Assembly (NCBI GenBank): GCA_913046275.1
Contig: CAJWSE010000006.1
Coordinates: 1 to 18,097, forward strand
Direction: 5' to 3'
Source of the DNA: an uncultured Phycisphaerae bacterium
GTDB taxonomy: Bacteria; Planctomycetota; Phycisphaerae; Phycisphaerales; SM1A02
Length of the DNA: 18,097 bases
Below, in pieces: positions 1 through 6,487 of the stretch. Made by a program: the position numbers and the translations under genes. The notes beneath the pieces were generated by a model. The model saw only the letters and a program-made list of their open reading frames with translations, had not been told where the DNA came from and did no database searches. How positions within the stretch are numbered: the stretch's first letter is position 1; each line of letters starts with the position of its first letter.

Positions 1-84
1 GTGGTGGGTCATGCCGCAAGCCAAGGGAAGGTTGGCCGAACATTAGTCGGCCGACTTGAGGAAAAGCTCTCAGCGCAGTTATGA
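1..84 (+). CDS. 3' end of an unidentified + strand gene (partial)
   Basis: Frame 1 is open from the window edge to a TGA at 82-84 and encodes 27 residues, including GHAASQGKVGRTLVGRLEEK. The composition (charged, helix-like end) is plausible for a real C-terminus, and the stop sits inside the hairpin at 66-93 that would end the convergent mraZ transcript. I do not recognise the family. This stretch is clearly more GC-rich than the rest of the window (54 of the first 94 bases are G or C) and contains two strong hairpins, so it could instead be the end of a structured RNA. Too short to decide. Confidence 0.35.
   Translation: MVGHAASQGKVGRTLVGRLEEKLSAQL
31..55. repeat. Inverted repeat / hairpin at left edge
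   Basis: GTTGGCCGA (31-39) and TCGGCCGAC (47-55) form a nine-pair stem with one G-T wobble around a 7-base loop. No T tract follows on the + strand. It may be RNA structure or a by-product of GC-rich coding sequence. Confidence 0.4.
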
Positions 85-93
85 GCTGAGAGC
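62..93 (-). terminator. Rho-independent terminator of the mraZ unit
   Basis: GCTCTCAGC (66-74) and GCTGAGAGC (85-93) form a perfect 9-bp stem with a 10-base loop. Read on the - strand the stem is followed by TTTT (65-62). It begins 10 bases after the stop of the small ORF at 103-270, so it would close an mraZ plus small-ORF transcript. The T tract is short, so termination may be moderate. Confidence 0.55.
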
Positions 94-102
94 CAAGATT
101 GA

Positions 103-270
103 TCAGCACCTTGCTTCCGTGCAGGTACTTTCACTTAAAAGAGTCATCCTTGACTCGCTATATGCAGTTGGAACTGCCAATATTTCATACAAGGTTTGAA
201 CGCCTTCCTTGGCGATACGCCCCTCGTAAACTGAGCCTCCCTGCTCAGATGTAGAAAACCATTGAATCAT
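103..270 (-). CDS. Small 55-aa ORF translationally coupled to mraZ
   Basis: The ATG at 270-268 overlaps the mraZ stop as ATGA, and the ORF runs 55 codons to a TGA at 105-103. A GGGAG lies 9 bases upstream of the ATG, inside the mraZ end. The product begins MIQWFSTSEQGG and is mixed in charge, with no membrane segment, signal peptide or recognisable motif. In most bacteria rsmH (mraW) follows mraZ; this ORF bears no resemblance to it. The ATGA overlap and a terminator 10 bases downstream argue that it is a real second cistron. The frame is also open upstream through the mraZ gene as an antiparallel-looking shadow, so coding status needs homologues. No function is proposed. Confidence 0.4.
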   Translation of the reverse strand: MIQWFSTSEQGGSVYEGRIAKEGVQTLYEILAVPTAYSESRMTLLSESTCTEARC

Positions 271-725
271 TCCTTCAAACTCCCACTGCCATAACCTTTT
301 GAAAAAAGTGTTTTTGTAAGTTCTTGAAGGCGCGGCAAATTCTCGTCGCATTTTTCGGCCCAACCAGCAACATTTCGAACTTTTACAAGCTCCCCAGCTC
401 CATTGACAAATGCTTCTGAAACAAGATTTGCATACCTCATTAACATTTCTGGCAATCGTATTCGCCCTTGCCTGTCTAGCTCGAGCCGCTTTGAATGAGC
501 GTAAAAGATATCGAGAAATTCCATCAAATCCTCGTCTTGCAATAACGATTGCTTTAAAGACTGTGTTGCATCTCCGAAGGCCTCTTCTGGAAATAGCCAG
601 ATTGCACCATCGGGGCCAGGTGTTGCGTAAACCACTCCAGATATAAATCCTTCCCGCATCTCCATGGGTAGAGCTATGCGTGACTTTTCGTCGATAGATC
701 GTTCTGTTTGGCCTAAGAAAAACAT
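267..725 (-). CDS. mraZ: Transcriptional regulator MraZ
   Basis: MraZ is a ring-forming DNA-binding protein with two SpoVT/AbrB-like half-domains that represses its own promoter and, in most bacteria, the division and cell-wall cluster behind it. This 152-residue product has the usual family length. The N-terminal half opens with MFFLGQTERSIDEKSRIALP (residues 1-20) and the second half carries LDRQGRIRLP (83-92); both match the conserved D..(G/S)R..LP loop. The start at 725 gives the conserved MF(F/R)G beginning. Upstream, at 748-782, lie phased TGGGG boxes of the kind MraZ binds. The gene is not followed by rsmH or other dcw genes but by a 55-codon ORF and a terminator, so here it appears to be a detached regulator. 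Identification is firm; its targets other than itself cannot be seen. Confidence 0.93.
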   Translation of the reverse strand: MFFLGQTERSIDEKSRIALPMEMREGFISGVVYATPGPDGAIWLFPEEAFGDATQSLKQSLLQDEDLMEFLDIFYAHSKRLELDRQGRIRLPEMLMRYANLVSEAFVNGAGELVKVRNVAGWAEKCDENLPRLQELTKTLFSKGYGSGSLKE

Positions 726-747
726 AATGTAGAATTCGATTCGTCAT

Positions 748-782
748 TACCAATCGCCCCCACATTACCCCACCTTTCCCCA
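748..782 (-). promoter_or_regulatory. MraZ-box array (TGGGG repeats, 10-bp phase)
   Basis: Read on the - strand, TGGGG occurs at 782-778, 772-768 and 762-758, and a degenerate TGGTA at 752-748. Each is separated by exactly five bases, giving one helical turn per box. Direct TGGG-type repeats with 5-bp spacers upstream of mraZ are the established binding site of MraZ. The array lies 23-57 bases before the mraZ ATG, where binding would block transcription or promoter clearance. Confidence 0.85.
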
Positions 783-785
783 TTT

Positions 786-812
786 TGCAACACTTTTTTA
801 AAAAAAGGTCAA
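786..812 (-). promoter_or_regulatory. Candidate mraZ promoter region
   Basis: A TTGACC (-35-like, 812-807) is followed by a T7A6 tract (806-794) and then TGTTGCAAAA just before the MraZ boxes. The -10 is poor (TGCAAA at 17-bp spacing), so only the position relative to the boxes supports this call. The T/A tract would be strongly bent or palindromic DNA. Confidence 0.3.
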
Positions 813-859
813 GAAGTCTGTTCTCGGACCTTGCTTTATCCTCATTACATGACACCCTA

Positions 860-893
860 AGTACTGTATGGAAAGCATTTTCCGTACTTTTTT
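860..893 (+). repeat. Bulged inverted repeat followed by T tract, upstream of the flavin reductase gene
   Basis: AGTAC (860-864) pairs with GTACT (884-888), and GGAAA (870-874) with TTTCC (879-883) around GCAT; five unpaired bases sit on the left arm. Six Ts follow (888-893). It lies 15-50 bases before the ATG at 909. It could be a leader attenuator, an operator or a weak terminator for transcription entering from the left. No regulator is known. Confidence 0.3.
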
Positions 894-908
894 GCCAGAG
901 AATATTTA

Positions 909-1463
909 ATGAACCAAGCACTACAGCATCCACAACATATCCACAATGCGCTGAGTAGCATTCCTAATGCTACATATGTGCTGACTTGCGCACATGATAA
1001 ATACCGAGATGGAATCATTACCCAGTGGGTTCAACAGTGCAGCACCGATCCTCCGATGCTGGTTGTGGCGATTCAAAAAGGCCAAGCCATCGAGCCAATG
1101 TTGCGTGATGCGCGGGCTTTTGCTCTGAGCATGGTGGTGCCTGAAGATCGGCGCGTAAAACGTTTCTTTGGAAATGGTCATGAAGTTGAGGAAGACCCAT
1201 TTCTTTCCTTAACGACTGATGAAGCCGTAACTGGCATGCCAATATTGCAGCAATCAATTGCCTGGTTTGATTGCAAACTTGAGGGCCACTTATCTCCAGA
1301 TGCTGATTGCCGACTATATCTAGGGCTAGTAGTTGCGGCAAGTATCCAAGACCCAACAAAACTTTCAAGAAGAGTCCATGAGAAAATTAAACCACCAAGC
1401 GCGAACCGTGTGCGAAATCCTCGACCAACATCGAAACAACTTCTAAAACAACTTAAAAAATAA
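909..1463 (+). CDS. Flavin reductase-like (split-barrel FMN-binding) protein
   Basis: The 184-residue product fits the flavin reductase-like domain (PF01613 type), a split beta-barrel that binds FMN and in characterised members reduces flavin with NAD(P)H. Supporting pattern: an early ATYVLTCAHDKYRDGIITQWVQQ segment matching the family's 'G..V.T...G...G...SWV.Q' layout, then DPPMLVVAIQKGQ, then an AFALSMV strand near residue 75. The last 35 residues are basic and lysine/arginine-rich, unlike the compact family end. The start at 909 is preceded only by GAGA, a weak ribosome site. It is transcribed divergently from mraZ and its stop directly abuts that of the convergent glycosyltransferase-like gene. 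Exact substrate or partner cannot be assigned. Confidence 0.75.
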   Translation: MNQALQHPQHIHNALSSIPNATYVLTCAHDKYRDGIITQWVQQCSTDPPMLVVAIQKGQAIEPMLRDARAFALSMVVPEDRRVKRFFGNGHEVEEDPFLSLTTDEAVTGMPILQQSIAWFDCKLEGHLSPDADCRLYLGLVVAASIQDPTKLSRRVHEKIKPPSANRVRNPRPTSKQLLKQLKK

Positions 1464-2516
1464 TTAAACTAAAGCATCCATTCGCTTTTGCATACCCTCA
1501 ATAAATCGAGATGGAGTTGCAAAATCATGAACTGGATGCACACTGCTCTCAAGCTCGCTTGCAATATAAGCAGTTTGGTTTTGCGATATTTTTGCAATCC
1601 AAGCACTCATCTCACTTGCATCTTTTGCACATGTAAGCTGCTGGCCAATACTCGTCATGGTCGAAACCGGATGCTGCGTAGATACAGCGAATGGCGTTGA
1701 TTTACATGCTGCAGCAATAACATCAAGAACGCAGAAAGAATTTTCAAACGGAGCAATCGATGGGCACCAAATGCAATGTACTGCATGACATACATCCTGC
1801 TGCCTCAAATAAACTGGTAGTTCATGGAAACAATGGCGAATTCCATGACTCGAGGCACTTCGCATCAACTGAGTTCTAAATAAATAGTTTCGAGGTAAAA
1901 TAAAATGCACTTCAAGATTGAGCGTACGCATACGTACAGCCAACTCCACTATTTCGAGTGGATTACTTTTACGTCCTATCACCGAACATACAAGACTATC
2001 CAATTGCAATCCGAGTGATTCAAAAACTTGATCTCTATGTAGAACAAGAGTTGTTGGCTCAACTCCGATTAGCGGCTCTGCAATGGAGCGAGTTAAAAAA
2101 CCCATTGACTTTAACTTGTTGGAACAGTGCATTGTTGTTGGCAAGAGCCTTACACCCTTTCCACAATGAATGGTTTCATCAATTTCATCTACGAAACCAT
2201 ACACATCACTTTCTTCAGAAAAAGTACTTGCCACTGATGACGAGTAGAAACCCCAGCCGAGTATTTTGCTGTAATTTAATGCTGATTTTTTAACCCAATT
2301 TCTGAATCTGTGATGCAGCGTCTGAGAAACATCATCAATGCCATCAATTGAACCATGAACCGGAATGCCAATTGTACGCAACCAATTAGCGTCTGACTCA
2401 CTTCCAAGCACAACAATTGAGTGTTCCGCATGCGGCAATTGACGAACAAACATTCGCATCAAACCTACTAGCTCATCTGAATTTGTTAAATGGCGAGGTG
2501 TAATAATGTGCAACAT
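1464..2516 (-). CDS. GT-B fold glycosyltransferase-like protein
   Basis: The 350-residue product has the layout of a GT4-type glycosyltransferase: an N-terminal MLHIITPRHL strand and 'two-domain' spacing, a central linker EPLIGVEPTTL (where GT-B enzymes have their 'ipnGvd' turn), a second Rossmann start LDSLVCSVIGRKSNPLEIVE, and a C-terminal IWCPSIAPFENSFCVLDVIA helix in the place of the nucleotide-sugar-binding 'ps..E.fg...lEAma' segment. The E-x7-E is degenerate, so activity is uncertain. It ends a four-gene operon: 8 bases separate it from the lipoprotein gene upstream and no clear Shine-Dalgarno precedes the ATG at 2516, so coupled translation is likely. Donor and acceptor are unknown; cell-envelope glycan work is a guess from the lipoprotein neighbours. 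Confidence 0.6.
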   Translation of the reverse strand: MLHIITPRHLTNSDELVGLMRMFVRQLPHAEHSIVVLGSESDANWLRTIGIPVHGSIDGIDDVSQTLHHRFRNWVKKSALNYSKILGWGFYSSSVASTFSEESDVYGFVDEIDETIHCGKGVRLLPTTMHCSNKLKSMGFLTRSIAEPLIGVEPTTLVLHRDQVFESLGLQLDSLVCSVIGRKSNPLEIVELAVRMRTLNLEVHFILPRNYLFRTQLMRSASSHGIRHCFHELPVYLRQQDVCHAVHCIWCPSIAPFENSFCVLDVIAAACKSTPFAVSTQHPVSTMTSIGQQLTCAKDASEMSAWIAKISQNQTAYIASELESSVHPVHDFATPSRFIEGMQKRMDALV

Positions 2517-2524
2517 AGAAAAAT

Positions 2525-3175
2525 TTATTTTCGCTGCAAATTCTCGCCCAAACGACCAGTGGTATGTTCGTAAAAGACCTTCGAGACTCCTTCGCCCATG
2601 AGTACTGCTAACTCCTCTGCAAGCTCACGAGCATCGGAAGAATTTGTAACACGATTCGGACCTACCTTATTCATACGTTCATTAACTGAAAACGAAGATG
2701 TATCGATTGGGAACAGCCTGATGTTATCCACTGCATCAATGACTCGCACATTACATGAAGCCCTGGGATTGGCTGTCTGCCCATCACTTGTTAAACCAAA
2801 TGCGGTCATCTCTACATAAATAACGACAGAAGCACCAACTGCACGACCTAATTCGGCAACAGGCATTGGGCTATTATATTTGTCGTTCATAGCACTCACT
2901 CGCATGACATCTCGAGGTGCGATCATTGTCTTTAAAAGATTCTTTTCAAGCAATACATCTGTAATCTGTTCAGCAACAACTCTTCGCAATCTAACTGGAT
3001 GCATAACATTACGGCGATCATCAACAAATACAACAGTAGGAACATTTTGCAATTGATACATTGCTCCTTTTGAAGGATCTGGCGAAACCAGATACGTTGC
3101 TACTGCAGCAATATTGCACGAACTTAGAAACGAAAGGCTCACAAGAAAAAGGCCAAATGTAATAATTCGCTTCAT
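2525..3175 (-). CDS. Putative lipoprotein, second of a paralogous pair
   Basis: A 216-residue protein with a textbook type II signal peptide: MKR, a hydrophobic stretch, then lipobox LSSC with Cys20. The mature part has alternating strands: VPTVVFVDDRRNV, then a helix 'RRVVAEQITDVLLEKN', then IAPRDVMRV, MPVAELGRAVGASVVIYVEM and a beta-rich end. The same order of elements occurs in the preceding gene product, so the two are probably ancient duplicates. Its ATG overlaps the upstream stop as ATGA. The strand-helix pattern ending in 'A..V..VVY(I/V)(D/E)' resembles the nucleotide-free Rossmann-like fold of envelope lipoproteins such as LpoB or CsgG-related proteins, but this is only a fold-level impression. 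Location: outer or inner membrane, periplasmic side. Function unknown. Confidence 0.75.
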   Translation of the reverse strand: MKRIITFGLFLVSLSFLSSCNIAAVATYLVSPDPSKGAMYQLQNVPTVVFVDDRRNVMHPVRLRRVVAEQITDVLLEKNLLKTMIAPRDVMRVSAMNDKYNSPMPVAELGRAVGASVVIYVEMTAFGLTSDGQTANPRASCNVRVIDAVDNIRLFPIDTSSFSVNERMNKVGPNRVTNSSDARELAEELAVLMGEGVSKVFYEHTTGRLGENLQRK

Positions 3176-3846
3176 TGCTCCAGCTCCGGCCGATACCGAT
3201 CAGGGTGTTTTGGCTCTTCATGCAAGTAGAATAACCATGCGGTCTTTTTTATAAAATCGTGCAATAAACCATCTCGAATAGTCGCTTCTGAAGCCTCTTC
3301 TTTGCTTAATACAGAAGGTCTCTTTGGAAAGGAAGCCTCTATCTCATAGGTATCGACAAAGCCATCGTGCTCAACTCCATCTGCCTCGATGATTCCAATC
3401 ATTGCGCTACAGCGCCCTTCCCATAGCCACTGATTCCCCGGAGGCGTGAGTGAATAATTTTGCAAGTCAATGTAAACAACACGGTCAACTTTAAGAGCTT
3501 TTGCAATATCTGTTGAAGGCATCGCCGTCCACTGAGGTGTTTCAAATTGCCAACGAGAAACATAGTCTGGTCTTAACACACCAACGCCTTTTACATTTTT
3601 TGCAATTCTTCCAGCAACCGCGTTTGCAATAAGAGTTGAAATACCAGGATGCTCATAATGGACTGCCAAGTCTGTGTCGATGACAACTGCAACGCTCAAC
3701 CCTTCAAGAGAATATTCAGCCGGCTTTTCGATAAGCATCTGATCTTCTATAGCCTGCTTGCCTGCACCAATAAATCCAATTATGGAACAACTTGGTTGAG
3801 TGAAACAAACTAAGAGTAAAAAGACTATTGTTAGAGAACGCTTCAT
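3172..3846 (-). CDS. Putative lipoprotein, first of a paralogous pair
   Basis: A 224-residue protein starting MKRSLTIVFLLLVCF and reaching Cys20 after TQPS, a slightly atypical lipobox (Q at -3) but at the same position as in the next gene product. The mature part contains LSVAVVIDTDLAV, a helix 'STLIANAVAGRIAKN', VLRPDYVSRW, MPSTDIAKALKVDRVVYIDL and a charged C-terminus with HPDRYRPE. It aligns element by element with its neighbour. Its ATG overlaps the stop of the DUF2752 gene and its own stop overlaps the next ATG (ATGA both times), so three proteins are probably made in fixed proportion. I do not recognise a named family. An envelope-associated role is inferred from the signal peptide only. 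Confidence 0.72.
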   Translation of the reverse strand: MKRSLTIVFLLLVCFTQPSCSIIGFIGAGKQAIEDQMLIEKPAEYSLEGLSVAVVIDTDLAVHYEHPGISTLIANAVAGRIAKNVKGVGVLRPDYVSRWQFETPQWTAMPSTDIAKALKVDRVVYIDLQNYSLTPPGNQWLWEGRCSAMIGIIEADGVEHDGFVDTYEIEASFPKRPSVLSKEEASEATIRDGLLHDFIKKTAWLFYLHEEPKHPDRYRPELEQ

Positions 3847-4310
3847 AAATATCCTTTGTGTAAGAGGATTTTAAAGCCCCACGCCAGTAATGCGAGGGCT
3901 CCTGCAAGAATAAATAGTCGAGAAGGACGAAATCGGTACAAAATATGAAAAAAAGAATAACCTGTGGAGGCAGTCAGCAAACCTCCGAATGCAATTACTA
4001 TAGAAAGGAGTGCAAGCAACATCCCCATTGGCTGAGCCATGAACCCTGCAAGTAAGTTGCCGCGAACCGTATAACTCCAAGAAGTGGTCATACCACATGT
4101 TGGACAAGGTAAATCAGCCGCTAGAATCCAACCACATGTGGGTAATCCTAATTGCTGATGAGTGCCTATCCCGCCAGGAACGGGCTTTAAAAAGAAAGCC
4201 ACAGAAAGCAACGACATAGCCACAATTGAAACACCAAGTGCTTGCAATCTTCCCACTCTATTAGCTTTTCCAGCACTTCTTAAATCAAATTGACACTCTT
4301 CATCATTCAT
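3843..4310 (-). CDS. DUF2752 family membrane protein
   Basis: This 155-residue protein matches DUF2752: a first transmembrane helix (about 23-41), the cysteine-rich segment GLPTCGWILAADLPCPTCGM (Cys59, Cys69, Cys72) followed by TTSW, and two more helices (about 95-115 and 132-150). The P-C-P-x-C-G-(M/I/L)-T motif is the family hallmark; the cysteines could bind metal or form a disulphide, but the function is not established. It is the first gene of the operon with two lipoproteins and a GT-B protein. Transcription should start in the 48-base gap shared with the divergent dipeptidase gene, where a 13-bp palindrome lies. Confidence 0.8.
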   Translation of the reverse strand: MNDEECQFDLRSAGKANRVGRLQALGVSIVAMSLLSVAFFLKPVPGGIGTHQQLGLPTCGWILAADLPCPTCGMTTSWSYTVRGNLLAGFMAQPMGMLLALLSIVIAFGGLLTASTGYSFFHILYRFRPSRLFILAGALALLAWGFKILLHKGYL

Positions 4311-4317
4311 TATTCGT

Positions 4318-4330
4318 ACAGGATACCTGT
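4318..4330. promoter_or_regulatory. Palindrome in the divergent promoter gap, possible operator
   Basis: ACAGG-ATA-CCTGT is a perfect inverted repeat in the 48-base gap between the DUF2752 gene (start 4310) and the dipeptidase gene (start 4359). Its position would let one dimeric regulator act on both directions. No convincing -35/-10 pair was found, so this is a positional inference. Confidence 0.35.
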
Positions 4331-4358
4331 TTGTTGAGTAAAAGACTATGATTCAGCC

Positions 4359-5315
4359 ATGCGTTGGATCGATGGACATCTTGATTTTGCCTACATTGAA
4401 GTACACGGTAGAAATATGTATGAAGAATGCGTTTTACCAGAAGAAGCTTGCATCTCATACCCAGATCTAATAAAAAGTCCTATTCGAACATTTTTAGGAA
4501 CAATTTGTACATATCCAAAAAATGGCCCATGTGGCTACTCTAATAGCAAGCAAGTCGACGCAGCATTCCGAGCAGGTGTAGAGCAACTACAAATATATGA
4601 GCGCTTTGTGCGTGAGGGCAAACTTATAATCCAACATGAAGGATGCAATATCAGTGAACATCTATCCACCTTACTTTTGATGGAAGGTGCAGATCCTATT
4701 CGTAATGCAGATGATGTTTTATGGTGGAGGGACAGAGGTCTGCGGGCTGTTGGCCTCACTTGGTCGATTGGAACACGTTATGCTGGTGGCAATGCAACAG
4801 GTGGACCTGTCACTGAAAAGGGTATTGAGCTCATAGAGGCGTTAGATGAAGCTCGCATCGTGCATGATGCTTCCCATCTGTCTGATGAAGCCTTTGATGA
4901 TGTCATGAAGCATGCAAAAGGCACCGTGATTGCCTCACATTCTAATAGTCGCAAGGTTTTAAGAAGCAATTCGCAACGGCACCTTCGTGATGACCAAGCA
5001 AAAGAAATATTCCGACGAGGTGGTGTAATTGGTTTAAATCTATACAGTCAATTCCTTTCAAAAGACAACATGAAATCTACCATTCATGATTGCGTTGACC
5101 ATGTAATGCACTTCTGCGAACTAGCGGGCAATAAAAGGCAAGTCGCTCTGGGGAGCGATTTCGATGGAGGTTTCTCACCGCGGCATTTACCCACTAGTTT
5201 AAAACACCCAGTGCAACTACCTCTTTTGGCGCAGGCACTTTTAAATGCTGGATTTAATAATGAAGACGTTAAATCATTTGCGCATGGTGCATGGAAAGAT
5301 GTATTTTCAATCTAG
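4359..5315 (+). CDS. Membrane dipeptidase family (peptidase M19) hydrolase
   Basis: M19 enzymes are binuclear-zinc amidohydrolases that cleave dipeptides, including D-amino-acid-containing ones. The 318-residue product keeps all expected ligands: D-x-H-x-D at the N-terminus (DGHLD, His7 and Asp9), the bridging glutamate in LLMEGAD (Glu109), HDASHLSD (His173), ASHSNSR (His194) and the late aspartate in LGSDFDGG (Asp267). It has no signal peptide or anchor, so it is likely cytoplasmic, and it is on the short side for the family. The ATG at 4359 puts the HxD motif six residues in, as usual. The gene is divergent from the DUF2752 operon, and its TAG stop shares the palindrome CTAG with the convergent neighbour's TAG. 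Peptide recycling or a dipeptide-derived small molecule are both possible; the substrate is not evident. Confidence 0.88.
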   Translation: MRWIDGHLDFAYIEVHGRNMYEECVLPEEACISYPDLIKSPIRTFLGTICTYPKNGPCGYSNSKQVDAAFRAGVEQLQIYERFVREGKLIIQHEGCNISEHLSTLLLMEGADPIRNADDVLWWRDRGLRAVGLTWSIGTRYAGGNATGGPVTEKGIELIEALDEARIVHDASHLSDEAFDDVMKHAKGTVIASHSNSRKVLRSNSQRHLRDDQAKEIFRRGGVIGLNLYSQFLSKDNMKSTIHDCVDHVMHFCELAGNKRQVALGSDFDGGFSPRHLPTSLKHPVQLPLLAQALLNAGFNNEDVKSFAHGAWKDVFSI

Positions 5316-6487
5316 TTGAGCGGTGCGCTAAATACAGCTTGGCTGCCTGCTACTTCTATCTTTGCCAAAAGATGAAGCTTAACTCCACTACCATGCAAGT
5401 CTACAACTGCAATAGCGTCGTCTGTAAAAAGATGCTGAATCGGTGGCTTTGAATCATCAAACCTCAAGCCACCACATGCCATGGAAATAATTGACTGGTG
5501 CTTCCTCGCCCAACCAGCAACAATTGTCGCCTCTCTAAAGTCCTCTGCACTTGCAAGAATTTGCAAAACGCCATTTGAATCTACCGCTAATTCTATATCT
5601 TCGTGCGCTGGACATCGGGGGGCAATCGAAAGTAAGCCCTGAATATGAGAGGCGTAGTTTTTCAATATTTCAGTGTTCTCTGATGATAGCGACGGCTCTT
5701 CTGCAGATTCCATTGGCTCAACTACTTTAGCTCCCTCAGCTGCCACACATTCTGCAATTTCTTCTGGCACTTGATTGAATCGATGCGTCAATGGGAGCTC
5801 CTCACTCAATTCTTCCCCTACTGGTTCAAGTCGAAGCCGGCTCATAAAATCAACCATATTACTAGTCCGTGCAAAACTCACTTGAGAAAGCACATTATTT
5901 GAACTATTCATCGCAGGCAATGGCTCTGCAACATCAATTTTTACGCCCAATTGGTGATGTGCCGTTTGAATAATGCGTGTTGCCGCGTCGCTAGAAGCTC
6001 GTTCTTCTGCACCAACAATGACTAACTGAATTGTTGGCAATGCCCCCTCCTCCTTAGTTGCAGCAATGAGGCCTTTGAGCATTCGATATGCACCTACAAC
6101 AGCCGCCTGATCTGCTCCCGAAAGTAATGTTACGCAATCCGCATCACAGTGCAATAATGAAGTTGGGTCTGCATCTGAAGGAGGTTGAACTATCCACTGT
6201 GCAACGGGCATCTTTATTTCGTGAATAACCTCTTCAATTGAAGTGCATCGAGAAATGTCGATAGACCCTTTGCCAATCACAGCAACATCTATTGCATCTT
6301 CATGCATCCTTACAAGTACACAAAGGCCCTGAGCGGCTTCTCTACCAGCATAAGGAACAAGCCAAAGCTCACCTTGAACTGGCAGGTGCGCGGGCAACAA
6401 CAATTCAATGGAAGTATGCATCTCTGCTGACTCACCAGTAGTGAATAATGCGGCGAGTTGGGCATATTGCTCAGAGCTCGGTGACAT
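5312..6487 (-). CDS. ParA partner; MinD/FlhG-like protein lacking a P-loop (hypothetical)
   Basis: A 391-residue protein encoded directly after, and overlapping, the ParA gene. I chose the ATG at 6487 (MSPSSEQYAQ) because an AGG lies 6 bases upstream; an in-frame ATG at 6499 has no ribosome site. No Walker A motif is present. However, residues in the middle (AYRMLKGLIAATKEE, then PTIQLVIVGAEERASSDAAT, then a helix and HHQLGVKIDVAEPLP) follow the order seen late in MinD/FlhG ATPases: 'K.l......l..vvN....' then helix, then '.flg..l...G.lp'. This is a structural impression, not proof. A long linker rich in Glu and Ser follows, then a beta-rich C-terminal domain of about 110 residues. It may be an inactive partner of the ParA protein. 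Function unknown. Confidence 0.6.
   Translation of the reverse strand: MSPSSEQYAQLAALFTTGESAEMHTSIELLLPAHLPVQGELWLVPYAGREAAQGLCVLVRMHEDAIDVAVIGKGSIDISRCTSIEEVIHEIKMPVAQWIVQPPSDADPTSLLHCDADCVTLLSGADQAAVVGAYRMLKGLIAATKEEGALPTIQLVIVGAEERASSDAATRIIQTAHHQLGVKIDVAEPLPAMNSSNNVLSQVSFARTSNMVDFMSRLRLEPVGEELSEELPLTHRFNQVPEEIAECVAAEGAKVVEPMESAEEPSLSSENTEILKNYASHIQGLLSIAPRCPAHEDIELAVDSNGVLQILASAEDFREATIVAGWARKHQSIISMACGGLRFDDSKPPIQHLFTDDAIAVVDLHGSGVKLHLLAKIEVAGSQAVFSAPLN

Noticed and set aside
271..933. Long - strand frame running through mraZ and its promoter
   Set aside because: It overlaps the clear mraZ frame and the MraZ boxes, and its translation has no family character. Only its last 55 codons, starting at 270, are kept as a possible coupled ORF.
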